Source of the DNA: Takakia lepidozioides
Lineage: Eukaryota; Streptophyta; Takakiopsida; Takakiales; Takakiaceae
Reading direction: 5' to 3'
DNA: 64,000 nt
Assembly (NCBI GenBank): GCA_030704615.1
Contig: CM060733.1
Span: 18,910,001-18,974,000 of the forward strand
The translations under genes were made by a program, and so were the position numbers. Below are positions 10,408-22,392 of this stretch, piece after piece. The notes beneath the pieces are model-generated. The model was given only the letters and a program-made list of their open reading frames with translations. It did not search any database and was not told where the DNA came from. Within the stretch, counting starts at the first letter, position 1. Each line of letters opens with the position of its first letter.

Positions 10408-12737
10408 TGCTCAATTGACTTTGGTAGTTGGGCCAAACATAGGCTGCTGGAAGGATTATTGAGTTCCAAATTCCATCTATTTATAAATTTTGTATCTTGC
10501 AAATGAATAACACGATACAGAAAACAAACTCACAAATACCAACACCATCCAAAACACCCGTAATCAGATAATTAATGGAATAAATGGTACACCAAAGGTT
10601 TTGCCAACGAAATAAATCAAAACAAATCAAGATTTTTGAAGATTATATGAAAGAAAATTGGATGACATTATTGTTGACAAGATCTCAGGTTGATTTATTT
10701 TGCTAGCAAAACTTTACGCGATCGTGCAATTGGTCATTATCCAATAGTTTCGTGGGCAAAACAAAATGAACTGTGACTACTTTTGCACTTTAGGGACTGC
10801 TACGAGTGACAACATCACATGATAGAAAACACAACAATTAATCATTGGGCACGATTTAAGGAATTAGCCTGACAAAAAATTCCCCAAGCCCCAGTTGCGT
10901 GGCTTGTGCTGACGTGAACGGACAGTTTGAAAAGTTTTAGGTTGAGAACATTTTCATTTCGCATAAGTATCTTTCAGAAATATTCTTGGAATTTTTGGTA
11001 TATCCTCTTGTGCGTCACATGCCAACCAACCTCTAAATGTAGCATTCATTTTACTAATATGACACACGATAAGTCTTGCTAATAAAAATAATGATTGATA
11101 GTTATTTTATTTTATTTTATTTTTAGTTGTTTGTCTTCTACAAGAGCTTGCAATTCAGATAGAACTGTTTTGAGTGCTTGAAAAGTCTTGCTATCCAAAG
11201 CCATTGAATGGTTGTCACTATGGTGAATGAAATAATAGATGGATGGATGGAATAACACATATCCAGGATCATTAAGTGAATGAGGGAGTAGAAATCATGT
11301 AGCATGTAACATATAACGGTTTTTTTTGTAAAATTTGTAAAAAGATTGAATAGCGGATAGAGCAAAATAACAAGTATAAGGTAACATTTGTCCAAATCTG
11401 ATTGTAGTTAATGCACCTCCATAACTAAAATAGAGTAGTTTGACATATTACATAGCCTGTTGGATAGCGTGAGCATACCACAATATTCACCGGGCATAAT
11501 CACCATTGTTGAAAATCACCAATTGAATCACAACATGGTAATATCATCCTATGTGGATCAGGGGTGATTGAATGGGGTGACTTTTATCACCAAAGAATTA
11601 TTTCTATATTTTACATATTAAATTATTAAAAATAAATATGCAATGTTTATATTAGTACACGACAAAATTGGTTGTAGTTTTGTGAATTGTGTAACCAAGT
11701 GTATCCCTTTTTTCCATAGCGTGACAGGGCTGATTGATGTGGCCTTGCCCCACAAGAGCTTCCCGGTATTGCAGTTAAAGCTCCTCACAGCTGTAAGGCG
11801 GCTTCCTTATCGATACACATCCACGCGGCAAACATCGTTTTGGACAGTTGTCGCACCACCTCGCAAGTAGTTTTGTTTCCCCCACTCTCTCTCAGGGGGG
11901 CTAGCTTGATGTTCAATGATGGTGTTTGATGTCTGGGAAGAAATCACATGAACATAAATAATGATTTCCAAATAGTATGTTGATTATGGAGAATCGGTTA
12001 TCATTCTAGGTTTCTCCATTAGTTATGTTGTTCTTTAAGGACAGGGAGGGTCTGTGTGCAAAGAGAAGTTTGACGTTGGAGACATACTAAGAAGATTGTC
12101 AATTACTCGTTGAGCATGTAGCAAAAATCTCGACATTGGAGAATTTTGGGCTTGGTACCTACAAGCCAAGATGGACTGTATGCAGGAGCACGTCAGAGAC
12201 CGAGCATGGACCGGCCTCCTCCCAAACCATCTTCCGGATTTACACCATGCAAAAATCTGGCCAACAACTTCTTGTCAAATGTTGGTGGCGCCCACGCTGC
12301 ATTAGTGACAACTACAGCCCCCTGTTTCGGTCTATCCTTTTCCCTCTGCATGCTGTAGCGCTAACCTTGCCCTAAAACCAAACAAGCGTTTGGCAGGTCG
12401 TGCTAGTGTGTTAAGTGATAGTCATCGATCATGGAGATCACCAAAAGTAAGCTCCATATCCCTCTGGATCCTCAATGAATGTAAAGCCCAAAGCTCCATA
12501 TCTCCTCAAGATAAATGGCCTTCCATTTCTTCATATAGATATGACCTGCCGTAACCACATTCTCCGGCAACAAAGTCCAGTCATTGAACAAAGAAGCTTG
12601 TCTTCCTCCTTCTGACTCCCAACATATTAAAATCGCATTCCGCCTGTAGTTCGAGGATTGCTTTGAGGTGCCAGTAGGAAGGAATTGACACCTGGGGAAC
12701 ATGTCATGGGTCATCCTCATCGTGTCATGGGTCGTCT
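10408..12737. other. Spacer, no supported gene
   Basis: Mostly AT-rich sequence with short TTTTA repeats near 11105-11125. Open frames here (for example 11138-11395 minus and 12136-12375 plus) have no recognisable domains. The interval lies downstream of the minus-strand gene ending at 12738, so its right edge may include that gene's 3' UTR. Confidence 0.45.
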
Positions 12738-13210
12738 TCACATATCATACACAAGCTTCAGCTTTTGGTCCATATTGTCGTCCATCAACTTTGAAATATC
12801 TGCAAGATCCGGTTCAAACAATGAAATCAAACTTAGATTCACAAACAATGAAACAAAATAGTAACTACAAAGGAAAGTGAAAACATATTGAATTAAATCT
12901 CTAAATTATGGTGTGAACATACCTTTGGGTTGGACTGCCAGTTCTGGAACCACCACCTCCCTCTTCTCCTCTAGCAATCTTCGCTTGGCCCTGATAGCTA
13001 CCGTAAGGCCAATTTGCTCACCCACCAAAAGATCCAAGTGGTAATTTTCGATCATGGATTTGATTACAAAATCCACGTCCTCTTCTGTCATGTTGATTTG
13101 ATTCAACGTCCTCAATGTAAAGCCCACATGTGCCATGACTACCGCAGTTGACGGTTGGACCCTACAGTCCTCGAACAGCTCATCAAGATAAGTTAACATT
13201 GTCATGACTA
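12738..13210 (-). CDS. Unrecognised protein, two 3'-terminal exons (partial model)
   Basis: Two exons join cleanly. The first is 13210..12923, with a strong acceptor (CTTCTCTGTGTTCCAG) and donor (AAAG|GTATGT). The second is 12799..12738, with acceptor TTGCAG and a TGA stop. The phases match (a G plus AT codon across the junction). The encoded C-terminus includes LDELFEDCRVQPSTAVVMAH, then RTLNQINMTEEDVDFVIKSM, then QIGLTVAIRAKRRLLEEKRE, and ends in DNMDQKLKLVYDM. It looks like a soluble, helical, acidic-basic protein. I do not recognise the family. Upstream exons must lie above 13210, but none could be assigned with confidence. The splice signals and composition argue for a real gene rather than a chance frame. 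Confidence 0.55.
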
Positions 13211-15433
13211 CTGGAACACAGAGAAGGTAAGACAGATTCATAGAAGCTCAATACACAATAACTCATTCCACGATGTAGCCATGACTAAGGTTTATTCCAC
13301 AATACCTTCAAATATCTGTGGTATAGCTATGAAACCCATACATGACTAAACTATGTACGTGCAGAGGTGCAGCCTAACATGAGGGCAAGAATGTAATGAA
13401 ATCTCACTATCTAGTAGAAAGTAGTCAATGCATAATGATCAAGACAAAAAAAATGTTACGGAAGCAAACCAGGCTTTTACTACCTAAAGAACCACAGTCT
13501 TTTGCGATGCACTGGTCTATCTACACATCGTAGAAACCCCGTCAGGATACATGCACTCCACCGTAGGCAACAGTAGGCCGTGATCGGGAAAAGCAGGCGA
13601 AACAGAAATTCAGAAGTCCTAAACACACTAGTGCCACGTAGAACTATGTGCTGTATTCTAACATCTCGGGAACAAACCCTCATGTAACTATTCTACTGTT
13701 TCATATATCTGTAACAGAATGTAGGTGCAGATTAAAGTCTGTTGCAGATACTCAAATCCACTGAATGTAGTTTCATTGCATCTAAACTATTTGTGTTGCA
13801 AACTTAAAACAAAAAAATATCACATATGAATCCAACAATGCACGAGTGCAATCACAATACAAGAAAAAACCGAGATCCCACACTACGTCAGTTGTTGCAA
13901 ATCATGAAGCCAAGTTCCAAATGAATTCTCGATGTGACGTCCCGTTAAATATACGTGAAATACGTGAAATGATTGAAGGCAGCTACGTGTATTTATTGCT
14001 AATCCATCATACCCCTTGTGTGACTCAAAATCGCAAGTGTCTTGCGGTGTTTCCAAAATGGACAACCAAGTTCCCTTCTATCTATCTTTGCAGGATTTGG
14101 AATTCAAACCACATATATGCTGATGGTATGTAGGCTGCACAATATGGGGGCCCAGCTTGCACACAAACGCACTCGCATCGCAAACACAGTGGCATAGTTC
14201 CAAATTCATCTGAGCTCAGTGCAAGGCTACATACTGCAATCAACTGCACATTTGTAGGATTCCTAAAAAACATCATTTTTGAAGTCGCCAAGCCTGCGGT
14301 CTACGAGTGCGATTTGCGAAAAATGGACTTTGCGATTTGTGATATGCGATTTGCGATTTGCACAAGTATTTGCTCTGAGTTGGTGAATCTCATCCATGCA
14401 TTATTCAAAGACATTTGCGACATCATGTACAATGTATTATTGCCCCTTTCATGAGCATGAGCCCCACTCCCAATTTTGTTCATTTCTTCAATTCATATAT
14501 GCAGTTTTCCTCGTGTGTATTTCTCCCTTGTGCGGGTTATTCTTGGGTTTGTTGGAAAATTGTTCTATTAGACAATGCAGCCATTGTAGGCTAGTACAAC
14601 TCCAGTGTTTCTCTCCATATGGACTCTTGTAAGAATGTGTTTGCAAGTGGAGGAAAAATGGTATCTGTGAGCGAAAATGGGCGTTGATATCATTGAGCTT
14701 TTGCAGTTTACATCGTATGCTACAAATCTCCATGTAAATGAGCTATGAGATTGTTTGAAACTTTAACAAATGATTGGTTGCAACCTTGGATACTACCACA
14801 CTTGTACTTGTTGGCTTTATTTAGCATTTGAAGGAATTCCCTCCACAACTAGAATATGGAGCTAAGGAAATATATCCTAGCCAGTGACTGAAGCTCAATC
14901 TAAGCAACTGGTAAGTTTGGTCACAGTTTGGTGAACTACAATTCAGACTTTGACCCTCTTATCCTTGTACCTAAAACAAAGGGTTTGCTTCTTCCCCAAC
15001 AGGGTTGTTTTATTTTCCACTAGTATCCTACTTGCGAAAACACTAGTAGAAGATGGCTCATCTCAAGAGGGACCAAATTATTCCTTGAAGCCCTCAATCT
15101 TCGGCTTTGCTCAAGTTTCTCAGGAGTAGGTAGGAAGATAATGTCCGGTCAAAATTTTAAAACCTTGATTTCGTAAATTACAGCAATTTTCCACCCAAGT
15201 GGTACTCATCTTGAACTCACCCACTGGGCGTTTAGGGGTTAATATAGCTAGTCAAGGACTTTTTTACTTCGTCAGGCTTCAAATTTGGTGAACGAGCTTT
15301 TGAGTTCCATGTCTTGGACACTAGAAAAGCATCTGAATTCTTATAAACAGGCCCTGGAATTCACCTGGAATTCCTATAATCAATCTCATCTCATTGTCAA
15401 ATAACGATGAGGACTCTCCTCTATCTACACATC
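13211..15433. repeat. Spacer or introns, with a short TGCGATTTG repeat (14306-14362)
   Basis: Unplaced upstream exons of the 12738-13210 gene may lie here. At 14306-14362 the words TGCGATTTG and near variants repeat about five times, forming a short tandem repeat. A minus frame at 15528-15773 overlaps a mobile-element boundary and has no recognisable family. No other feature can be supported. Confidence 0.35.
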
Positions 15434-15542
15434 CACCACTTTAGTGAGAGAAGACTCCGGCCGAAGCCGGCATAACTAAGAGCCACTTCGCCTCACGGCT
15501 ACTGCCCCCTTTCGGGGGTGGGCCCTATCACCACTTTAGTGA
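15434..15542 (-). mobile_element. Minimal LINE-tail insertion with perfect 14-bp target-site duplications
   Basis: The 14-mer CACCACTTTAGTGA occurs at 15434-15447 and again at 15529-15542, enclosing 81 bp. On the minus strand the insert begins ATAGGGCCCACCCCC and ends GGAGTCTTCTC. It can fold into three hairpins: CCCCC-GAAA-GGGGG, GCC-GTGA-GGC and CCGGC-TTCG-GCCGG. The same sequence follows the stop codon of the LINE fragment at 34516. The insert has no poly(A) tail. The simplest reading is a 5'-truncated LINE copy reduced to its 3' recognition structure. A very short SINE using that tail is an alternative. Confidence 0.85.
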
Positions 15543-15957
15543 CACTACTTGAAACATGGATTGTAAAATGGCATACTGATGCAATGTGGTACATAAATCA
15601 AATCTGGTAAGACAATAGTGAACAAAATTTAACCTCCTATTGCAATCAAGAATCAGTGGCCCCATTGCTTGAATTTGTGGCTTGGATGGATGCCTGGCAA
15701 CTGAGAGTATATATTCTTCCTTGCGAATGTTGGCTTGCCTTAGCCTTCCAGCCATTGATGGAACTGATATCATCCCCGAGTTTTTATTGCAAAGTCTAGA
15801 TTTGTTTTTTCTTGTGTTTATGGATGAAAGGGCATACTATGAAGACTAGGGTAGAGGCACCGTTCATGGCGCATGTGCCTATTCGAGGATTTTGGCGAGC
15901 CCCTAGTGGCGCTCAAAAGTGCAAGAAAGTATGCCCATTTTTGGAACGTGTCAGGGT

Positions 15958-16545
15958 GGGGTGCGCCATGATAGGCCAGCAAGCTTAAGAGGAATGAACT
16001 ACACTACACCATTCATGAAATCACTTTACACTCAAATTATCCTAGGTATATGAACTTTACTGGAAATTGTTCCAAACTACAAAATGCTGGGGCTCATCAA
16101 GAGCTTTCCAATGGTATCTTTATTTCCTAAAATGGTTAAAGTCCAACTTACCAAATGAGCAATATATCTTGTGCGCCATGATGGCCCACTTGCTTTACCC
16201 TTAAATTGCTATAGGTAGATGTCCTCAAATGAAAATTGCTCCAACTACAAAAAAATGGGCCACATTAAGCGCTTTCCAAAAAAAAAAAGAAAAAAAGAAA
16301 AAAAGTGCTTTCCAATGGTATTTTTGGATTTTATTTTGGTTACCATCTTAGTTAGAAAAGATATTAATGAGATATGAATGAGTCATGATTGGAACAAGGT
16401 GCGCCACAGGCTGACATTGACATTCTCTACTTCCATCCACTTTTAATAGCAGATAAAGTCAGAATCTCGTTTAACTTTCAACTAATAAAAGTTGTGTTAT
16501 CTTAAGAGCTTTCTGTTAAGGTATTACATGATCTCATAGGTTAAA
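15958..16545. repeat. Tandem array, unit about 220 bp, three diverged copies
   Basis: GTGCGCCATGAT occurs near 15960 and 16181, and GTGCGCCACAGG near 16400. Within each unit the order is conserved: a stretch like CCAACTACAAAA, then a CATCAAGAGCTTTCCAATGG type word, then GTAT. The third copy is more diverged (AACTAATAAAAG, then TTAAGAGCTTTCTGTTAAGG). An A-rich insertion (16276-16306) interrupts the second unit. Confidence 0.6.
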
Positions 16546-17761
16546 AGCACAAAAAGTTATTAAATTTACCCATTTTCCTACGCCGTGAAGAGTGCTTCTA
16601 CCCTATGGTTTCTTGTAAGCACATGGTTCAATATCACTGGACAAAAGGGGAGGGCTCTTCCTTTCTGTGGAGAAAAATGTCTCAGATGATATGGTGTTGT
16701 TGGTAGTCTGTGTCTGAGACCCATGTATTCATGATAATAAAGTCCAACTCAGGGCCGGGTTGGAAATCACTCAGAATTACAGCACCAATAATCATTCTTG
16801 CTGGTAGTGCAGATGCTAAGTTGTTGAAGGTTGAATCAGTACCTGTAATTTTCCAATTTTTTTCTTGGTTCAAATGCTTGTTTATGCTTCTGATGACTGC
16901 TTGGATCTGCAACTGTGTAAGGGAGATACAATCCCAAGGAATGCAACAGAGGATGATCAAATTTCTCATTTTCTCATCTTCCATTACACTTGTATGGCAA
17001 ACCAAACTCAAATCCAATTTTCTGCAATTCAGGCATGCATTAGCATCCTCACAGTAATAAACTTCCACCGATAGGGACAGATGGCACATAGACTACTGCT
17101 TGATTGGAGCCATACAGGCAAGGGGAAAGTAACCGCAGTCATGAGCTGTAATGTTGAGCTCAATGGGCTGGGCATCGATGCATAGAAATGTCGAGGCATG
17201 GCTTGTGAGATTAAGGCATGCCGTGAAACATCCTTTGCATCTCGGAGCAATTGTCGTGCATGCCCTCTGACATCTTGGAAGCACCTCTTCGAACTTTTAC
17301 GGCTTAAGCGTTTGTTGACGGATGAGTAGCCATCACAACAGCCAATACTTCGTGTGCTGTGAAAAGCTGTTACAATGTGGCTAGTCCTCACTAAAATCAG
17401 ATCTGTTGGAATGGATCACAAAATCATGAATCATGTCAAGGCTTTTGTCCTCCAGGGACTTGAGTCCAGCTCCCTGCCAAGATCAGCTAGGAGAATCAGA
17501 TGGGGCTTTTGGAAATTTGATGGGCATCAGGAGCACAAAGTTCAAAGAGTATTATGCTGGCCAGCATTAGTGAGAAATCCAAAGATCTGCAGAATTTTGT
17601 GGCAATCATGTCTGCCATGTCAGCCTTCAGGCAAACTAACACAAGATCTCACTACCAGCCTTGATGCATCGTTGACCCAGCAGTGCAGACACAAGAGAAG
17701 GTGAACGAGAGATACGACAATACACACATGGACAACCAGGAAGCCAGCAGAACTTGACTAC
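16546..17761. other. Downstream region of the methyltransferase gene
   Basis: Two overlapping minus frames (16682-17089, 135 codons; 17029-17391, 120 codons) follow the methyltransferase stop codon. They have no recognisable domain, and I found no convincing splice links to the upstream gene. The interval probably holds 3' UTR and spacer. Confidence 0.35.
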
Positions 17762-20146
17762 CTACCTTAATTCCGCTTTTCTGATAAGGACATAGATGGC
17801 AACACGAGTGCTTTGATAGTCGGGATGACAGTCTGTTTCCAGCACTCTTCCTAAAACAAAGTGCTTCAATGCGCATCTGAAGAAACACTCCAGTACTGCA
17901 TCTGCCATAAATGCATACCCAGAACATTGTGAATCCTCATTGCCTGTTTTGGTATCAAAGCCACATTTCTCACTCCTTGTATTGATATTTAAATCTCTGA
18001 CCTTGTACTGCAAGGTATTATGCGGTCTGTACATTGACTAATACTCATTTTAGAATTTGATTATTGCACTGCGCAAAACATGCTAACAACAAGTGTTCTG
18101 ATTCCAGGTTGCAATGGGATGTTAATACAAGACAACGTCACAGACAAACCAGACTTCATTCGGAACTTGAGAATCCTAAATTTGCTAGACACGCCTAAAA
18201 AAGGTCCACAAACCTCAGAACGCAAAAGGGGTGCTGACTATTCACAACACTAAATCTTAGGAAGTGAAAGTGATGAGCCTAAGAGCAAGTTATTCATCCA
18301 TTTTCCAAAAATCAGCACCTTCAAAATTTATGGCCATTTGAACAGGAAAAGGAAAGGAAGGCCAAAACAATGTACCATTGCGGAGCTCTCCTGCAAGTAA
18401 CACAGTAGTGTGGAAGCCACAAAGACCTTGTAGCGTGTCCAGGAGATGTGGCACAACCTCTTCACTGTAAACCACATCAGATGCCACCACTGCCAACCCC
18501 ATCACATCCACCCAAACTGTTACTTCGGATCTGCCTGAGGTAGCGCAGTAAGCAGCTGCATTAAATGTCTAAATTGTGCGTCTTTGGCGTCAATTAGTTC
18601 TTTAAGGGTGGCTAGCATTTAATGAGCTTGAGAGAACTATGATTGATACGTAACTGACAGTTTCAACTCAATAAAATGTCAATCGAGATGATCTAGAGCA
18701 AAACCAACAAGGTGAACTTCAGAGTGAAAAACACACACATTGGTGGATATCAATAAGCAAAAAAAGGCAATCCTCCCAAGACTGTTAAAACAAAGACAAG
18801 AACGAACCAAAATCTGGAAGAGGCTCTACAAAGTCCTTGTCAAGGTTATCGCCCCATGTTAGCTCCCGCACACATGCGCTACCGCACCTTGACAAAGAGC
18901 GTATGTTTTCGTCTACGTTCTTTTGAAGTAACCGTAAGCGATCCGGTAGATCAGTCAATATCACATGTGCCCCTAGCAATGCAGCCACACACCTGATCCA
19001 TCCCCACTCTTTCCAAGGTCAATAAGAACAAGAGTTTTTTAGTTAACTAGTCACCTAACTTTCAACATCTGAAATGCAAAGTTTCCCTCAATCGGAAGTT
19101 GAAACTATCAAGTCTAAAAAGGACAACTGCCTTTGACAAGATGTGTTACTGCCAATCCCATGGGTGTTGCTACCAGCAAACTGAACAACACGCAATATTG
19201 GTCAAAGGATTCCTATGGAGATATGAGTAGAAGCTGTATAGTCCACATCTCCCTGTAGCATTACAGCCCACACTCTTTGCAAAATAGTCCACACATTCAA
19301 TTTTCACTTCTGATACTGCTGCGACAATCTCAATCCACCCAGAGTACAAGAGAGGGGATAAAAAGTACCCTACAAGACCACATCCGGCTCCCAATTCGAT
19401 GCATTTTTTGCCTTGTATTTTCAAACCATGTTTGTCTGCTGCATGCTCCAGAATCTTGGCTAAAACAACTCCACTGTCCCACATAACTCCACCAGTAACC
19501 CCTGGCGTGGCCTGTTCATCGTGCAAGGCCAGATCTCACCACAGCCTCCCATCTCTCAAAGTCTTCCCATTTACTGAAATTTCCCAACCCAAATGTCGTA
19601 GGCCTGGATTGCATTTGATTCCATGTAATGAGGATATAGAGGATATATGAAAACCCACAGACAAAGAAGCTACTTACATGCCTCCGTCATACTGCTGAAC
19701 TTTATCTAACTTTCCATGACCCCTTGACGATCCAATTTACACCATACTAAGATCCAATTGATATGAAACACATGTACAGGTTCTAAAAAACCCACATACC
19801 ATCATCCCAGCTGCAAATTGGGAGTTTGGAAAAGGAGGGAACAAACCAAAGATGATGGAGACTGCATGATGTCAAGCTGCTGGCCACATGCATCCAGGTG
19901 CAAATGCACCGATGTGTGAAGCACAAACGCATTCTGGCGAGCTGAAGTGGGTTGTCGGAAAGCCCACAGCAGCATAGTTTCTTCAGCTCCATCTTCGACC
20001 AAGCGCACGGGTGCCTGAAACGCACCCAATTGCACCATCACCCCATCCCCATCATCCTCACGCTCAATTTCTTCGGCCATGCCTCTTGCACTCGTCCAAA
20101 GTTCAAAGCTTCGCTTCTTCCGTATTGTCCACTCACATATAACCAT
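17762..20146 (-). CDS. METTL21/Methyltransferase_16-type SAM-dependent methyltransferase (5 exons, about 311 aa)
   Basis: A predicted S-adenosylmethionine-dependent protein methyltransferase. Its family mostly methylates lysines of chaperones and translation factors; the substrate here is unknown. Exons: 20146..19843, 19534..19369, 18992..18808, 18516..18376, 17901..17762 (936 nt, divisible by three, phases consistent). Seen in order: MQSPSS, TPGVTGGVMWDSGVVLAKIL, motif I (CIELGAGCGLVG), AALLGAHVILTDLPDRL with the acidic SAM-ribose residue, ELTWGD, and the post-I catalytic-region block VVASDVVYSEEVVPHLLDTL. The end is GRVLETDCHPDYQSTRVAIY. The first junction is the least certain: the donor near 19843 keeps frame, and a donor at 19846 does not. 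The start ATG at 20146 lies 203 bp from the divergent RPS29 start. Confidence 0.85.
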
Positions 20147-20348
20147 GGTTAGGTTAACGCTGTCGTGAGATTAGGGTTTCCGTGGCGCCGTCAGAGCGTC
20201 TCCGGAAGCCTTCTTGTGTTCCTCGCTGCCACAATTGCGTTCTTTTTCGCTCTGGGCTCTTGCGCATCGATTGTCTCTGCTTCTCTTGTCGAGTGAGAGT
20301 GAGCAGGAAGAGAGAGAGAGAGAGCCCTTGCGACACCGAACTGCAAGG
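20147..20348. promoter_or_regulatory. Compact bidirectional promoter, RPS29 / methyltransferase
   Basis: Only 202 bp separate the two divergent start codons. The segment contains a telo-box-like TTAGGGTTT at about 20171-20179, a motif common in promoters of plant ribosomal-protein genes. It also has a GA-rich run (GGAAGAGAGAGAGAGAGAG) near 20308-20327, in the presumed RPS29 5' UTR. Shared regulation is inferred from spacing and the motif. Confidence 0.55.
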
Positions 20349-21264
20349 ATGGGTCATGCAGCAGTGTGGAACTCTCATCCCAAAAAGTTCGGGCCTGGTT
20401 CTCGCACCTGGTATGATCTCTTTGTTTCTCTTTCTCCCCTTCCCCCACCCCATCTCTATCCCTCTCTCTCCGGTTGCTTGTGTACCCATCTTGTGCAGTG
20501 AAATGCTGGTATTGTTTTGATGAATGGCCTCATGTGACTGCTACTTGTCAAGGAGAATCTGCTAGGGAAACATCGGTGTGGCTTTACTTCGATTTTCCCT
20601 TTTAAGTTTTGGAATCTGAAGATTGAGCTATAAGGCGTCATATGGGTTTCCCGTTAGGACATTGAACTCATGTATATTGAACCTGCCGTGGCCTCTGTTG
20701 AGGTACGTGTTTATTAGCTTGGTTCTCCGACTATCGCTTAAGCTAGTGTTTCCTGCGCGGACCTGGAAATAATTGGTTCTTGACTAAGTAGACTTTAGAG
20801 CCAATTAGCTGGTGCGCATGTGCGAGTGTGTCTCTCATATTGGATTTGATTCTGAGACTTGTGCTGGGGCCTGGCCGTGCAGCCGGGTGTGCGGGAATGG
20901 CCATGGCCTGATCCGCAAGTATGGTATCAACACATGCCGGCAGTGTTTTCGCATCTACTCCAAGGACATCGGCTTTGTGAAGGTATCTTGCCCCACTTCT
21001 CTCTCGGGTTTTCGACACTGCACAATGAGTGTCTGTCTGAAAACTGCACCCCATACATGTTCTCTACTTCTGTACATTAAGAGGCAATACAGAATTTCGA
21101 ATTAGACTGCGAGTTTTGTGAACTTACATATCACCGTTCTTTCCTGCTCCATGAAGGCGTTTGTGCGCACTTATGTCAAGGTCAGACAGAAGGAAGCTAT
21201 ATGTCGATGTCTGAACCCTGTCTAATTGTTTCTGGTGCTGCTGATGTCTTTACAGTACCGGTAA
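20349..21264 (+). CDS. RPS29: 40S ribosomal protein S29 (uS14), 3 exons, 56 aa
   Basis: A component of the cytosolic small ribosomal subunit (uS14 family), which binds 18S rRNA in the head. Exons: 20349-20410, 20883-20982 and 21256-21264 (only TAC CGG TAA). They total 171 nt with consistent phases. The product starts [19 protein letters not shown] and continues with the zinc-binding pair CRVC ... CRQC and the conserved end [10 protein letters not shown]. The length of 56 residues equals the usual family length. The last exon encodes only two residues plus the stop. The gene is divergent from the methyltransferase, and its leader has a telo-box and a GA repeat. No irregularity is seen. Confidence 0.96.
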
Positions 21265-22392
21265 TCGTTTTGAAGATTCAGGCTGTCAACGGGTTGGATG
21301 TGAATTTGCATTATGGACCAGATCATACTGAGGCTTGAAGCATGGCCACTTGAGGGCCTGCGCATATGGCTTTTTCTGAATGTTCAATCCCAGAGTTGGA
21401 ATTTTTGATATAGGAGAAAATAAAAGTGAGTCCTGTTCAATGCTGAGAGTTAAGTTGGTTGTACATTCTTGTGGGTATTACTGTGTCGATGTTATTCTGT
21501 GCAATATTGTATCTTTTGGGCAGAATTGGATATTATTAGCTGCATTTGCAATGGGAATATACTGTACTGTCTGCATGCCAAGGGTATTGTATAGAATTTT
21601 GTGTACTCGGCTTTCTTGCATGTACATGTTCTCTCCTGTCAGCAGTTTACCCCGCGATTACCTTGTACACATGGAATCTCCACTTTTACTCCGGAGGGAT
21701 GTGGGGGTGTGGAAAAGCTAGGGTTCAGTAGATCTGACTCGGCATTGATTCCTCATCTTTTTCACTTCATCATTGATTTGGCAGCACTAAATGTTTAAAA
21801 CAGATGCCTTACTGATTGTCACATCACAAAAATCTTCAATGGTGCTGGGGATAGGCCCAGCTATCTGTGCCTTGGACACCATGGGTTGCTGAAGAATTCA
21901 GTTGGCATTAGTATTGTGTAGTATTGCGGTAGTATTGTAGTCATTTCTGACCTGTTGAGAATCTCTTCCGCTAAGAACCTTAGAAAGAACTGACATGGCT
22001 GGTCATAAATTTGAAGATTCCCTGTCTGTACATATCTCTCAAAACTCTGCGTACTCTCAACAGCTCACCACTTCCCACTCGAGCTAAGTCTCCAGCAGGC
22101 CTGCTGGTAGTAATGAAATGACTTAAGCCCCACTCCTCTTGTTGACCAATTTGAGGTAATTTTAATCTGATTCTGGCAGTTAATTGTCAGAGAAGTGAAT
22201 AACTGAATGCCATGGCAAACCAACAGGTTGCTCCAACTGTGTTCTGCCTCAGATTATTCCATTGCACTCCCACGCTAGTTGATTCTGGAAATGCAGGTAG
22301 CAGCACTTCTTCCCAACAGGCCTGTAACACCTTGGAAAACCTTGGAAAACCTCTCTTCACATGTGCATAACAATCAAATGCACTCAGGTACC
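21265..22392. other. Spacer between convergent RPS29 and fibrillin
   Basis: This holds the RPS29 3' UTR and, at the right edge, the fibrillin 3' UTR in the opposite orientation. A short duplication (CCTTGGAAAA twice) sits at 22331-22350. Open frames such as 21380-21721 have no recognisable domain. Confidence 0.5.
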
